Assembly: GCF_002259485.1 (NCBI RefSeq)
Contig: NZ_NPGA01000021.1
Location: 1-63,903 of the forward strand
Direction of reading: 5' to 3'
DNA length: 63,903 nt
Source: Rhodococcus sp. 14-1411-2a
GTDB lineage: Bacteria > Actinomycetota > Actinomycetes > Mycobacteriales > Mycobacteriaceae
Positions 16,488 to 23,720 of this stretch are shown here, piece after piece. The notes under the pieces are model-generated. The model was not told where the DNA came from and searched no databases. It saw only the letters and a list, made by a program, of their open reading frames with translations. Within the stretch, counting starts at the first letter, position 1. Every line of letters starts with the position of its first letter. The position numbers were made by a program, and so were the translations under genes.

Positions 16488-16780
16488 AGGACGAGCATGT
16501 TGACCAGGCCGGCGGCACCACCGATGACAATGGACCCGAACAAGCCGCCGACGAGTTTGCCGGTGGCACCGCCTTGGCCACCGCCGGAGATCTTCTCGTA
16601 GGCGAGCATCGCGCCGCAGATCATGATTCCGGCGACGGCGGCGATGATGCAGCCCCACATCAGCCAGGACAGCAGGGTCAAGATCTTCTCCCCGGTGCGG
16701 CCGTCCGGTGCTTGGGGGCTGACATCACCGATGTTCTGTGCGAGGAAGGTGGTTGTCGACGCGGCGAGGGTAGTGATCAT
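16484..16780 (-). CDS. Small pilin-like membrane protein (VirB2-like paralogue 1)
   Basis: 98 residues from ATG 16780 with AGAAAGAG upstream. The N-terminus is weakly hydrophobic and may be a leader. Two membrane helices follow: ILTLLSWLMWGCIIAAVAGI and VGGLFGSIVIGGAAGLVNML, with a Gly-rich turn (SGGGQGGATG) between. Size and layout fit TrbC/VirB2-type pilins. It is first of the three-member tandem set and its stop overlaps the next ATG. Confidence 0.82.
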   Translation of the reverse strand: MITTLAASTTTFLAQNIGDVSPQAPDGRTGEKILTLLSWLMWGCIIAAVAGIMICGAMLAYEKISGGGQGGATGKLVGGLFGSIVIGGAAGLVNMLVL

Positions 16781-16818
16781 GGTTGATCTCTTTCTGTGAG
16801 GGTGAGTGGTATTGCGGT

Positions 16819-17463
16819 TCAGTGGCCTGCGGCGATGCGGGCGGCAGCGAAGATTTCCCGCCCGATCACGGCGAGTTCGTGGTGTGGCGTGGTGGTCGAA
16901 GGGGCGGGTGCCCGCATCCGCCCGGGTGGGGGTGGGTCGGGCTCGGAGGGTGTCCAGATCGCGAGCTCGTGCTGTCTGTGGGTGCGCAGATCCTCGACGT
17001 ACGGGATCCGCCAGACCGCCGGGGCTGCGGAGGCGACGACATCGGCCCAGCGGCGCAGGGTCTTCGGGAGTGGGCCTGGTGCGTCGGGAACCAGAGCGAG
17101 TCCGAGGAGGGTGCAGCCGCCGGTCAGTCCTGCGGCTGCTTGCAGGAGCAGATCGTGTGCAGCGTCGAGGCCGGCGCGGTCGGTGCGCGCGACGACCACG
17201 ACGTGCGGGTGCCGGTCGCGGGCGGGCCAGCCCCGGCGGGCGTCGCCCGCCGGGGCCCAGATCTGAGCGAGTGTGCCTGCGCCGGAGCGCCCGTGAGCGG
17301 CGAGGAGCCACATCGCGGGCTGGCGACCGTGGACCGATGGTGAGACCGGGTTGTCGTGTATCGGTGCCTGCCGGGATTGCGGTGGTATCCGCAGTCCGGC
17401 CGGGGTGACAGATGGTTCGTCGTCTCGGTCGTAGTCACGGCGCTCTGCTGGTTGTGCGGCCAT
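16819..17463 (-). CDS. DUF6668-like protein of the T4SS operon
   Basis: 214 residues from ATG 17461-17463, preceded by GGAGGTG. After a disordered N-terminus, MWLLAAHGRSGAGTLAQIWAP resembles a degenerate P-loop (GRSGAGT), then VVVVARTDRAGLDAAHDLL and LLGLALVPDAPGPLPKTLRR, as in Rossmann/P-loop folds. I recall similar proteins as DUF6668 in actinobacterial conjugative elements; that label should be confirmed. The likely role is a cytosolic NTPase-like accessory. Confidence 0.75.
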   Translation of the reverse strand: MAAQPAERRDYDRDDEPSVTPAGLRIPPQSRQAPIHDNPVSPSVHGRQPAMWLLAAHGRSGAGTLAQIWAPAGDARRGWPARDRHPHVVVVARTDRAGLDAAHDLLLQAAAGLTGGCTLLGLALVPDAPGPLPKTLRRWADVVASAAPAVWRIPYVEDLRTHRQHELAIWTPSEPDPPPPGRMRAPAPSTTTPHHELAVIGREIFAAARIAAGH

Positions 17464-17495
17464 GTCGGGCGCACCTCCTTCTCCGGCGTTCTCGG

Positions 17496-19184
17496 TCACC
17501 GAGTGGTGGTTGGTGAGACGGTGGTTGGCACAGCGGCAGAAACGGTGGGGGTCGCTGTGGTGGCCGCTGTGGTCGTCGTGGCGGTGCCGGTGGTTCCGAC
17601 GGTGGCGTGGGTAGCGAGGATGCTCCCGGCGCTGCGTACGGTGTCGGTGGTGGCGAACAGGGCCGCGCCTTGTTCGATCACTGCCCCGACCTTGTCTGCG
17701 AGGCTCTGATCGCCGGTCAGGTCGGCGGCGAGTGCGACGATCCACCGCACGGTCAGCTCGACGGGGGTCTCACCTTTGGATCCGACCGGAACGCTGTCGT
17801 AGGAGCCGTGTTTGGTCGCGGTGTTCCAGTACGAGGTGTCGGTGACGAGCTGCGCGAGACCGGCGTTCTCGTCGATGGTGTTCGACACTTCCTTGAATGC
17901 GACGTCGACGGCCGAGTCGATGGTCGCCGGGGGTACGAGCTTGACCGCTGAGGACAGCACTTTGGTGGCGAGTATGCCCAGAGCTGCGGGTGGATTGGTC
18001 AGACCGACGGTGGCGAGCTGGCCGATCGTCTCGGGGGTGATGACGTCCTTGGCGACGGTGATCGCCGCGCCGATAGCCATACCCGCGATCTTGGTGACCG
18101 CACCGACCGCCTCGTCGATCATCTCGTCGGTCGAGGTTGCGGACGGGTCGGAGTACTTCGCCATCTTCGACAGCACCGTCTCCGACGATGAGTTGACCTC
18201 GAATCGTCCTGCCTTGGAGTCGAAGTCGATGTTGTCGTTGATTACCGACGCACCGGTCATCAGGGCAGTGCGCCCGACGGCGGTGGAGACGTCGGTGAGG
18301 ATCCGGACGGGGTCGCGGGTGTCCATCGAGGACTGTCCGGCGATGGACGCCACCAGCTTGGCCGCGGGTGCGTCGACGGGGGTGTCGCACGCGAGATCGC
18401 CTGCGGTGCAGTACGAGGCGACCCGGTCCGACACTGCTCCGAATCCAGCGATCTTCGGTGTCGGTGCGATACCGCCACCTGCGGGGGCGGCTGCGGCGAC
18501 GGCCGGGGCGAGTTGGACGGTGTCCACGGCTGCGCCGTCGGTTCCCGGTGCCGGTGCGGGGGTCGATCCCCCACCTGCGATGACGTCTTCGCCTTCGGCG
18601 CGGGTGGGGTCGGAGAACAGTGCTCCGCCGGCGAGATCGTCGGCAGGTATCGGCCCTTGTCCGGCACCGATAGCGCGCAAGACCTTCGATGCGGCTTCGC
18701 CGCCCTGGGAGTAGCCGGAGATGAAGAACTTGGAGTCGGGGCAGCGTGCGGCGATATCGGAGATCATGGTGGTGGTGTTCTCGGCACCGATGTCGACGGA
18801 CTGGGCGTAGGGAACGGAGCTGCGGTCCCCTGGCTTGCCGCCGAACGATGCCGGATACGGGACGTACTTGCGGTCGAGAGCGGGTCCGTCGCCGGAGTTC
18901 GCATCGCGCATCGCCGGGACGGTCAGCCGGGAGAAGAAGCCGGAATCGGTATCGGGTGAGGTGTTTTCGTCGATCTCGGTGGTGCCGGGGACGACGAGGA
19001 GTTGGAGCACCGGGCAGTCGCCGTCGGTGCTGGTTCGGCTGGTCGTTGCTGATCCGGACGGGGTGGGTGTAGCGGACGGTTGCGCGGCCGCGACTCCGCT
19101 GGCAGAGACCGCGAGCGTCATCGCTGCGGTGGCGGCGAGCAGGCGCGGGGTGAGGCGGCGAACCTGGTCGATGGTTGTGTGCAC
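17496..19184 (-). CDS. Secreted cutinase-family protein in the conjugation operon
   Basis: About 562 residues from GTG 19182-19184, preferred to an ATG 45 bp upstream because a purine-rich AGAGAGAAG precedes it. A signal peptide ends near ASGVAAAQP. The cutinase fold shows the strand LQLLVVPGT, the nucleophile motif FFISGYSQGG (Ser near 159) and YCTAGDLACD with the catalytic Asp between two cysteines. The usual His shortly after is not evident; HGSYDS lies about 200 residues later. The C-terminal 250 residues are Ala/Thr-rich with possible hydrophobic helices. It may act on envelope lipids during mating; that is inference. Confidence 0.85.
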   Translation of the reverse strand: MHTTIDQVRRLTPRLLAATAAMTLAVSASGVAAAQPSATPTPSGSATTSRTSTDGDCPVLQLLVVPGTTEIDENTSPDTDSGFFSRLTVPAMRDANSGDGPALDRKYVPYPASFGGKPGDRSSVPYAQSVDIGAENTTTMISDIAARCPDSKFFISGYSQGGEAASKVLRAIGAGQGPIPADDLAGGALFSDPTRAEGEDVIAGGGSTPAPAPGTDGAAVDTVQLAPAVAAAAPAGGGIAPTPKIAGFGAVSDRVASYCTAGDLACDTPVDAPAAKLVASIAGQSSMDTRDPVRILTDVSTAVGRTALMTGASVINDNIDFDSKAGRFEVNSSSETVLSKMAKYSDPSATSTDEMIDEAVGAVTKIAGMAIGAAITVAKDVITPETIGQLATVGLTNPPAALGILATKVLSSAVKLVPPATIDSAVDVAFKEVSNTIDENAGLAQLVTDTSYWNTATKHGSYDSVPVGSKGETPVELTVRWIVALAADLTGDQSLADKVGAVIEQGAALFATTDTVRSAGSILATHATVGTTGTATTTTAATTATPTVSAAVPTTVSPTTTR

Positions 19185-19235
19185 GGCTTCTCTCTTCTTC
19201 GGTGGGGTCCAGCGGATGTGCCTGGTCATAGGGGG

Positions 19236-20078
19236 TCAGCGCGGGACGATGGCGGAGATGAGCGTCGTGCCGTCCGGCGTCTTGGTGGTGGTGATCCGTT
19301 GGCGGCTCATGCGTCCGTCGATCCCGGGTCCGCGTTCGACGACGGTGACGTCGTAGATCCCCGCGTCGACCGGATCAGCGAGCACGCAGAACTCGATGTC
19401 GGGTTCGAGCTGGTCGATTCCCTGCTGGAGTCTCTGTGCGGACGCCATCACTGCATCCGGTGCCCCTGCGGCGCGGGCAGCGGACCCGTCGCGGTCGAAG
19501 TAGAAGGCCTTCTCGAACCGCCAGATCGCCACTGCGCCTAGATCGTCGCTGTCTTCGGTGACCGGGTCACCGTCGGCTTGCCCCCGGCACCAGGTGACAT
19601 CGGCTGCGGCGGCACCGGCCGCTGCGGGGGCGGTCGAGGTCGGAGCCGTTGTGGTGAGGATCTCGTCGGGCAGCAGTGCGGCAGGGGCTTGCGGTTCGTC
19701 ACCGACGCCGGTGAGGACCAGAGCTGCTCCCAAGCCTCCTCCGACCAGAACCGCGAGTGCAGTCGTGACGGCGACAGCGGAGCGGTGACGACGCCACCAG
19801 GACTGCGAAGGTGTGGGCGCGGTGTAGGGGCCTCCAGTGCGAAGTAGAGAGGTCCGTTCGTCGAAGGAGCTGTATCCGTCCGTTGGCCGTGCTGGGTCCA
19901 CGTCGTCCGCAGAGTCGCCTGCGAACCAGTCGTCGTCGGGATCGACGTCGGTATGGTGCTGGTCGGTCAGGACGGTCAGTCTGCGCTCGGACGCTGCAGC
20001 GGCAGTCTCTGTGTCGGCGACGATAGGATCGGCGAACCAATCATCGGAGCTGTCGTCGGGGGTCTCTCGAGGTGCCAC
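19236..20078 (-). CDS. Single-pass T4SS protein with acidic cytosolic N-terminus
   Basis: About 280 residues from GTG 20076-20078 (GGAAAGG eight bases upstream); an ATG at 20168 would place the start inside a strong hairpin. Residues 1-90 are acidic, with DDWF repeats (SSDDWFADP, DDDWFAGD). A membrane segment (VAVTTALAVLVGGGLGAALVL) and a Thr/Ala/Pro linker follow, then a domain with two cysteines (VTWCRGQADG and IEFCVLAD) that may be disulfide-linked. No family is certain. It lies between the Gly-rich protein and the cutinase. Confidence 0.8.
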   Translation of the reverse strand: MAPRETPDDSSDDWFADPIVADTETAAAASERRLTVLTDQHHTDVDPDDDWFAGDSADDVDPARPTDGYSSFDERTSLLRTGGPYTAPTPSQSWWRRHRSAVAVTTALAVLVGGGLGAALVLTGVGDEPQAPAALLPDEILTTTAPTSTAPAAAGAAAADVTWCRGQADGDPVTEDSDDLGAVAIWRFEKAFYFDRDGSAARAAGAPDAVMASAQRLQQGIDQLEPDIEFCVLADPVDAGIYDVTVVERGPGIDGRMSRQRITTTKTPDGTTLISAIVPR

Positions 20079-20126
20079 AACAGGGCCTTTCCGAGTGTCG
20101 AAGTGCAGGAACGGGATCGAACCTTC

Positions 20127-20164
20127 GGATACAGCCCGCCCACCGGTACGGTCGGGCTGTATCC
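20127..20164. terminator. 12-bp perfect stem hairpin between T4SS genes
   Basis: GGATACAGCCCG (20127-20138) and CGGGCTGTATCC (20153-20164) pair perfectly around a 14-nt loop. The hairpin lies six bases after the stop of the Gly-rich gene on the minus strand, with no T-run. It could attenuate read-through into the rest of the operon or protect mRNA ends. Confidence 0.7.
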
Positions 20165-20169
20165 GCATA

Positions 20170-21384
20170 TCAGACCGCGATGTTCAGTCCTGCCAGGGCA
20201 GCGTTCGCCTGGTCGAGAACGGGAGCGACGGCGGTGTTCACCGCGGCTACCGTGTCAGCAACGGCTGGCTGCTCGAGCACCGTCGAGGAGAACTGCTGAA
20301 CCTGCTCGTAGGCGGGCTCGGTCCATACCGGTGCAGCACTTGCTGCCTGCCCGATGGTGGTGTCGACCGTGTTCTGGGTACCGGAGGCCTCGACAAGCAA
20401 CGGCGCAGCAGAGGCCGCTGGGACGCTTTCAGGTGCCGGGAGCGGGGCGGGCTCTTCGATGATCTGCTGCTCACCCCCGAGGACGGTGGCACCGAGGATG
20501 CCGCCGATGGCAGCACCGGTGCCGGTCAGGCCGAGGACGATCGGTGCCGACAGGGCAGCACCCACGCCTGCTCCTGCGAGTGCGGCCGCACCGGGGATGA
20601 AGACCCAGCCGACCGGTCCGCCCCAGACGATCGCGCCTGTGCCGGTCGTGGCGGCGACGCCGAGTGCGCCACCGATGGCAGCGGCGGTTCCGGTGATTAC
20701 CGCGGCCGGGGCCACGGAGGCGGCGAGGCCGACAGCGCCACCGGTCAATACACCGGTGGCGGTGCCGGCGGCGATGCGGTCAGCGCGGGATGCGTCGGCG
20801 AACCCGTTGTCCACGAGCCAGTTTCCGCCGTCGGCCTGTACAGCGGCTCCGGTGTTGTTGAACTGTTCCACTAGGTTCCGGTCGAGCAGGTTCGGGTCGT
20901 ACGGGACGAGCTCTCCGCCGACCAGGACGTAGCCGTCGGGTGCGTCGATCGGTGCAATGACCTTGCGCTGCACCGTCGGAACCGGCGGCGGGGGCGGCGG
21001 GGCCGCTTGCAAGGCAGGCGGTGCCTCGGTCGGCGCCGCCTGCGGCGCGGGGGCAGGCTCGTAGTAGGTGGTCTTGTACGAGGACTGCTGATTGCCGGAC
21101 CGGTAGTCGTCGTAGCTACGCCACTGCGACTGCTGCACCTGCGGTGAGGCCTGGTAGCCGGGCAGGAACGGACGTTCACTGGTCGGGGCCGGCGGCGGCG
21201 CGACGGGGGTGGTGTCGGTGGTTCCGGACTGCGCGGTGTCGGGGGCGGTCACGAAGTCCTGCGGTGCCGCGTGGGCGGTCGCGGTGCCCCACGCCAGTGC
21301 GACGGCGACCGGCACGGCAGTGAGAACGAGTGCCCGTTCCCTGCGGCGGCGATGACGCCCACCGATTCCTTGCTGAGGAGACAT
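20170..21384 (-). CDS. Secreted Pro- and Gly-rich protein, first large gene of the T4SS operon
   Basis: 404 residues from ATG 21382-21384. An RRRRER signal region leads to a cleavable signal ending TAHAAPQDF. A Gln/Pro/Ala-rich surface segment follows (PPPPPPVPTVQRKV). Then comes a long Gly/Ala-rich hydrophobic part with repeated small-residue helices (TGGAVGLAASVAPAAVITGT, AAIGGALGVAATTGTGA, AGAGVGAALSAPIVLG) like glycine zippers. The tail is acidic/Pro-rich. It could be a surface adhesin or mating-pair component. No family is recognised. Confidence 0.8.
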   Translation of the reverse strand: MSPQQGIGGRHRRRRERALVLTAVPVAVALAWGTATAHAAPQDFVTAPDTAQSGTTDTTPVAPPPAPTSERPFLPGYQASPQVQQSQWRSYDDYRSGNQQSSYKTTYYEPAPAPQAAPTEAPPALQAAPPPPPPVPTVQRKVIAPIDAPDGYVLVGGELVPYDPNLLDRNLVEQFNNTGAAVQADGGNWLVDNGFADASRADRIAAGTATGVLTGGAVGLAASVAPAAVITGTAAAIGGALGVAATTGTGAIVWGGPVGWVFIPGAAALAGAGVGAALSAPIVLGLTGTGAAIGGILGATVLGGEQQIIEEPAPLPAPESVPAASAAPLLVEASGTQNTVDTTIGQAASAAPVWTEPAYEQVQQFSSTVLEQPAVADTVAAVNTAVAPVLDQANAALAGLNIAV

Positions 21385-21495
21385 GACTGGTGGTGCCTTT
21401 CGTAAGGCGCTGCGATGCAGCGGTATTGGGTGATGTGTGGCAGGAGTAGTTGATGGTGGAACCACCACCGTCCGCGCTGGGAAACGACCGAAAAC

Positions 21496-21521
21496 GAGGG
21501 TCAGCCTTCGGGTGAACCCTC
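21496..21521 (-). terminator. Attenuator-like hairpin ahead of the T4SS operon
   Basis: On the minus strand GAGGGT...ACCCTC arms enclose a UUCG-type apex and are followed by GTTTTCGG. The hairpin covers the end of the 21-residue leader ORF, including its stop. Terminator position immediately after a leader peptide is the layout of attenuation. Seen: arms, loop and T-run; inferred: function. Confidence 0.55.
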
Positions 21522-21566
21522 AGCGCGGACGACGGTTGATGCCTTGGGCGTGAAGATCCAAAGCAT
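21501..21566 (-). CDS. Candidate 21-residue leader peptide of the T4SS operon
   Basis: ATG 21566 gives MLWIFTPKASTVVRAEGSPE G and TGA. AGAAAGGAA lies nine bases upstream, a strong ribosome site for such a short frame. The stop lies inside a hairpin that is followed by a T-run, and the next gene starts about 115 bp further on. No amino acid is strongly over-represented, so a ribosome-stalling signal is not obvious. Confidence 0.5.
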   Translation of the reverse strand: MLWIFTPKASTVVRAEGSPEG

Positions 21567-21754
21567 CGGGCGTATTCCTTTCTGTCAGTTGAGGTGTGGG
21601 TATTGGTTCGATGTCCCGGCGGGGTCGCGCAGTTCGGCACACGATGAGCGGTCGAAGCGTCACCGTGCGACCCTCGCGCCGGTCCACCAAATGAGCTACG
21701 GCGCAGTCTCAGGAGTCGGACTGTCGCTGTAGCTCTCGACTGGGTGTCAGGCGG
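21567..21754. other. Leader/promoter region of the T4SS operon
   Basis: No gene is seen here. It must hold the promoter for the leftward operon. Part of it (21673-21700) reads like the 5' half of a tRNA on the minus strand (TAGCTCATTTGGTGGA), but no complete cloverleaf can be drawn. Confidence 0.5.
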
Positions 21755-21778
21755 GACCCCCAGTCGAGACTGGGGGTC
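21755..21778 (-). terminator. Terminator hairpin at the stop of the 82-residue gene
   Basis: GACCCCCAGTC (21755-21765) and GACTGGGGGTC (21768-21778) form an 11-bp perfect stem. It overlaps the stop codon of the 21777-22025 gene. There is no T-run, which is common in actinobacterial terminators. It isolates the short gene from the T4SS promoter downstream. A diverged partial copy of one arm precedes it near 21735-21750. Confidence 0.75.
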
Positions 21779-22025
21779 AGGCCACGTGACTGAACTCGAG
21801 ATCGCCCTGGAGTTCGTTGGCGGGCAGGCGAAACGTTTTGTCCGCGTCGGTCCACTCACCAAGGAGTTCACCGGTCGTCTCGCACCGCAGCTGGTGGGTC
21901 TCATGGGAGCCCTCGGGCAGTGAGCACACGACGAAGTCGAGGATTGTCGCGGTCGTCGCCGGGCAAAGCTGCGGGTTACAGCCAGGATTGAGCTGGAGCA
22001 ACGTGCCTGGATGAGAAGATGTCAT
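21777..22025 (-). CDS. Hypothetical small Cys-containing protein
   Basis: 82 residues from ATG 22023-22025, preceded by GGGAGGACGAC. Four cysteines (NPGCNPQLCP, VVCSLPEG, LRCETTG) could bind a metal or form disulfides, but no known knuckle is evident. No signal peptide is seen. It stands alone between a terminator at its 3' end and the long control region 22026-22376. Confidence 0.7.
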   Translation of the reverse strand: MTSSHPGTLLQLNPGCNPQLCPATTATILDFVVCSLPEGSHETHQLRCETTGELLGEWTDADKTFRLPANELQGDLEFSHVA

Positions 22026-22127
22026 AGTCGTCCTCCCGAACCGATTGCAGTTCGTTTACGGCGAAGCGTGGGTGCCAGCCCGCGCTTGCCTAGATCAGTG
22101 ATTGGACTTGGAGCTCGATGGAGAAAA

Positions 22128-22177
22128 GAACCCTCAGCGCCGCCAGAGACGCCAATCAACGATGGCGCTGAGGGTTC
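22128..22177. terminator. 14-bp stem hairpin in the divergent control region
   Basis: GAACCCTCAGCGCC (22128-22141) and GGCGCTGAGGGTTC (22164-22177) pair perfectly around a 22-nt loop. The first 13 bases occur again at 21514-21526 in the T4SS leader. It could be a bidirectional terminator or a structured RNA. Besides it, 22026-22300 shows no gene. Confidence 0.65.
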
Positions 22178-22307
22178 CTCTGCAATCCGGATGTGCAGGG
22201 TTCTGCTGCTTCCCCGGACCGCATCGCTCAGACAACGGTCTGTGCAAGATCATGTGAACTTTGCTTCAAGTCCCCGCGAGGGCTGAGAAGGTGATCCACC
22301 TATCTCG

Positions 22308-22359
22308 TTTATCATAACGGTTTATAGCAACAGTGTATAGCGACAGTTTGTGACAACAG
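22308..22359. repeat. Four tandem 13-bp repeats upstream of the tandem-HTH regulator
   Basis: TTTATCATAACGG, TTTATAGCAACAG, TGTATAGCGACAG and TTTGTGACAACAG lie head to tail at 22308, 22321, 22334 and 22347. They are AT-rich against the background and end 17 bp before the likely ATG of the regulator. They are probably its operator array; an iteron function is possible. Confidence 0.75.
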
Positions 22360-22376
22360 AGCAGGGGTCGGGCAGC

Positions 22377-22835
22377 ATGGATCGTTATGTTCGGGTGCCC
22401 AGGATGAGTCGACGCCCTTTGGAGGGGTTTGTGCCTTCGCGGCTCCTTGAGGCGAGACTGAACAAGGGCTTCTCTCAAGGGGAACTGGCTCTGCGGGCGT
22501 CTGTCAGCTCGGCATCCATATCGGCCTGGGAGGTGGGACGATCGACACCTCAGGTGGACCGACTTCAGCGCGTCGCGCAGGTACTGGGCCTTGAGATGGC
22601 CGAGCTGATTCACATACCCGAGACCGAGTGCAAGCTCGTTAATCTCCGCGAGCTCGCCGGTTGGACGCAAGCTCAACTTGCCCAGCGTGCAGGAATTTCG
22701 ACACCGCTGCTTGCGGCGCTCGAGCGCGGGCATGCGTCGCTGACTGACGCCGTGTGTGCACGGATTGCCGTCGAGTTGAAGCTCCCGGATGTGGCTGTCG
22801 CCGAGGCGTTCGAGAGGGGTCGAACCAGGCAGTGA
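22377..22835 (+). CDS. Transcription regulator with two XRE-type HTH domains
   Basis: About 152 residues from ATG 22377. A GTG at 22350 is possible but lies inside the repeat array. The first HTH is LEARLNKGFSQGELALRASV-SSASISAWEVGRSTP. The second is NLRELAGWTQAQLAQRAGIS-TPLLAALERGHASLTD. Two XRE domains in one chain could bind tandem half-sites, fitting the 13-bp repeats just upstream. It probably regulates itself and perhaps the neighbouring genes. Confidence 0.85.
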   Translation: MDRYVRVPRMSRRPLEGFVPSRLLEARLNKGFSQGELALRASVSSASISAWEVGRSTPQVDRLQRVAQVLGLEMAELIHIPETECKLVNLRELAGWTQAQLAQRAGISTPLLAALERGHASLTDAVCARIAVELKLPDVAVAEAFERGRTRQ

Positions 22836-22901
22836 AAAGTGTGGAAGGCGCTCGGGTAACACCCTCATGGTCACCGCCGACAAACCCCCGCCCCCGTTGC
22901 G

Positions 22902-22938
22902 CATACGCAAACCATACGCAAGTATTCCCCTCACGCAA
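22902..22938. repeat. ACGCAA half-site cluster
   Basis: CATACGCAA occurs at 22902-22910 and 22913-22921, one helical turn apart, with CACGCAA at about 22932 and TACGCAA again near 23058. The cluster is upstream of the 23088 regulator and may be its operator. Confidence 0.4.
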
Positions 22939-23087
22939 GTGGTTGAGGTTGTCTGCATGTTGATGGGATTTGATCACTTTGACCAGCGGTTCGACCTTAA
23001 ACCAGAAGATTTACATATACTCTTCGAGTGGCACGGGGCGGTGTAACTCGCAAGTTGTACGCAAATGCCGAAATGAAAGCAGGCAGC

Positions 23088-23720
23088 ATGGGTGGGAGCG
23101 CCGCAGAACGCCTGCGTGCAGCTGTCCTGGCAAGGCGGGATCAGCTTAAGTTCAGCCGTCGGCAGGTGTCTCTCAATGGAGGGCCGTCCGAACCGACGCT
23201 ATTAAAAATCGAGCGGGGCCAAGGCGACGACCTTGGGGCGGCGACATTTCGCAAGCTCGATATCGGGTTGCAATGGGAGGCTGGATCAGCGGCGAGAGTC
23301 GCAGTAGGCGGCACGCCCGCGGCAGCGGCAAGATCTGACGTCGCTCTCGCCTCTGCTGGCCTCTCGGTTCCGGTAGCCGCCGTAGCCGAAGTAACCAAGC
23401 TTGTCGGCGAACTGCAGGACCTGGCTGACGTCAGGGAAGACGAATCGCTGCGATCGATCTCGGAGCGCCTGGCGCTGGCTATTCGACCAATCTACGGCTC
23501 GTATGTCACCAGCGTGCTTGAAGCTAACCGGCGTTCCTCTCCGGGTGGGCTTGCCGCAATCCTCCAGCTGTTAGGGCCGTTCCTCGACGAGCCGATACCG
23601 ACCGATGCCGCTGATGTCTCAGAATGGCAATATCGGCGGTGGCTCGCCGGCCAAACCGATGGTCTGACCAAAGCGCAGGAACAACGATTTCAACGGCGGT
23701 TGGAGCAGTCCGATGAGTAA
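23088..23720 (+). CDS. HTH-type regulator with unknown C-terminal domain
   Basis: About 210 residues from ATG 23088 (ATG 23073 is possible). Residues 5-65 form an XRE-like DNA-binding domain (LRAAVLARRDQLKFSRRQVS ... EPTLLKIERGQG) of a type common in actinobacterial accessory DNA. The C-terminal half (LVGELQDLADVREDESLRSI and on) is helical and of unknown family. Its stop overlaps the next gene by eight bases (GATGAGTAA), so the two are co-translated. Confidence 0.75.
   Translation: MGGSAAERLRAAVLARRDQLKFSRRQVSLNGGPSEPTLLKIERGQGDDLGAATFRKLDIGLQWEAGSAARVAVGGTPAAAARSDVALASAGLSVPVAAVAEVTKLVGELQDLADVREDESLRSISERLALAIRPIYGSYVTSVLEANRRSSPGGLAAILQLLGPFLDEPIPTDAADVSEWQYRRWLAGQTDGLTKAQEQRFQRRLEQSDE

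Noticed and set aside
20108..20125. GGTTCGATCCCG T-loop-like sequence near a strong hairpin
   Set aside because: The flanking bases do not form a T-stem and no anticodon arm can be drawn; the hairpin next to it is a simple 12-bp stem.
21619..21700. tRNA-like stretch upstream of the T4SS leader (minus strand TAGCTCATTTGGTGGA)
   Set aside because: Acceptor and D-arm look right for a few bases but the D-stem does not close, no matching 3' acceptor strand follows and no TTCRA T-loop is in the right place. At best it is half a tRNA remnant.
22308..22359. Iteron origin
   Set aside because: Thirteen-bp spacing instead of about 20-22 bp and position directly before a repressor gene fit an operator array better; the Rep candidate is more than 5 kb away.
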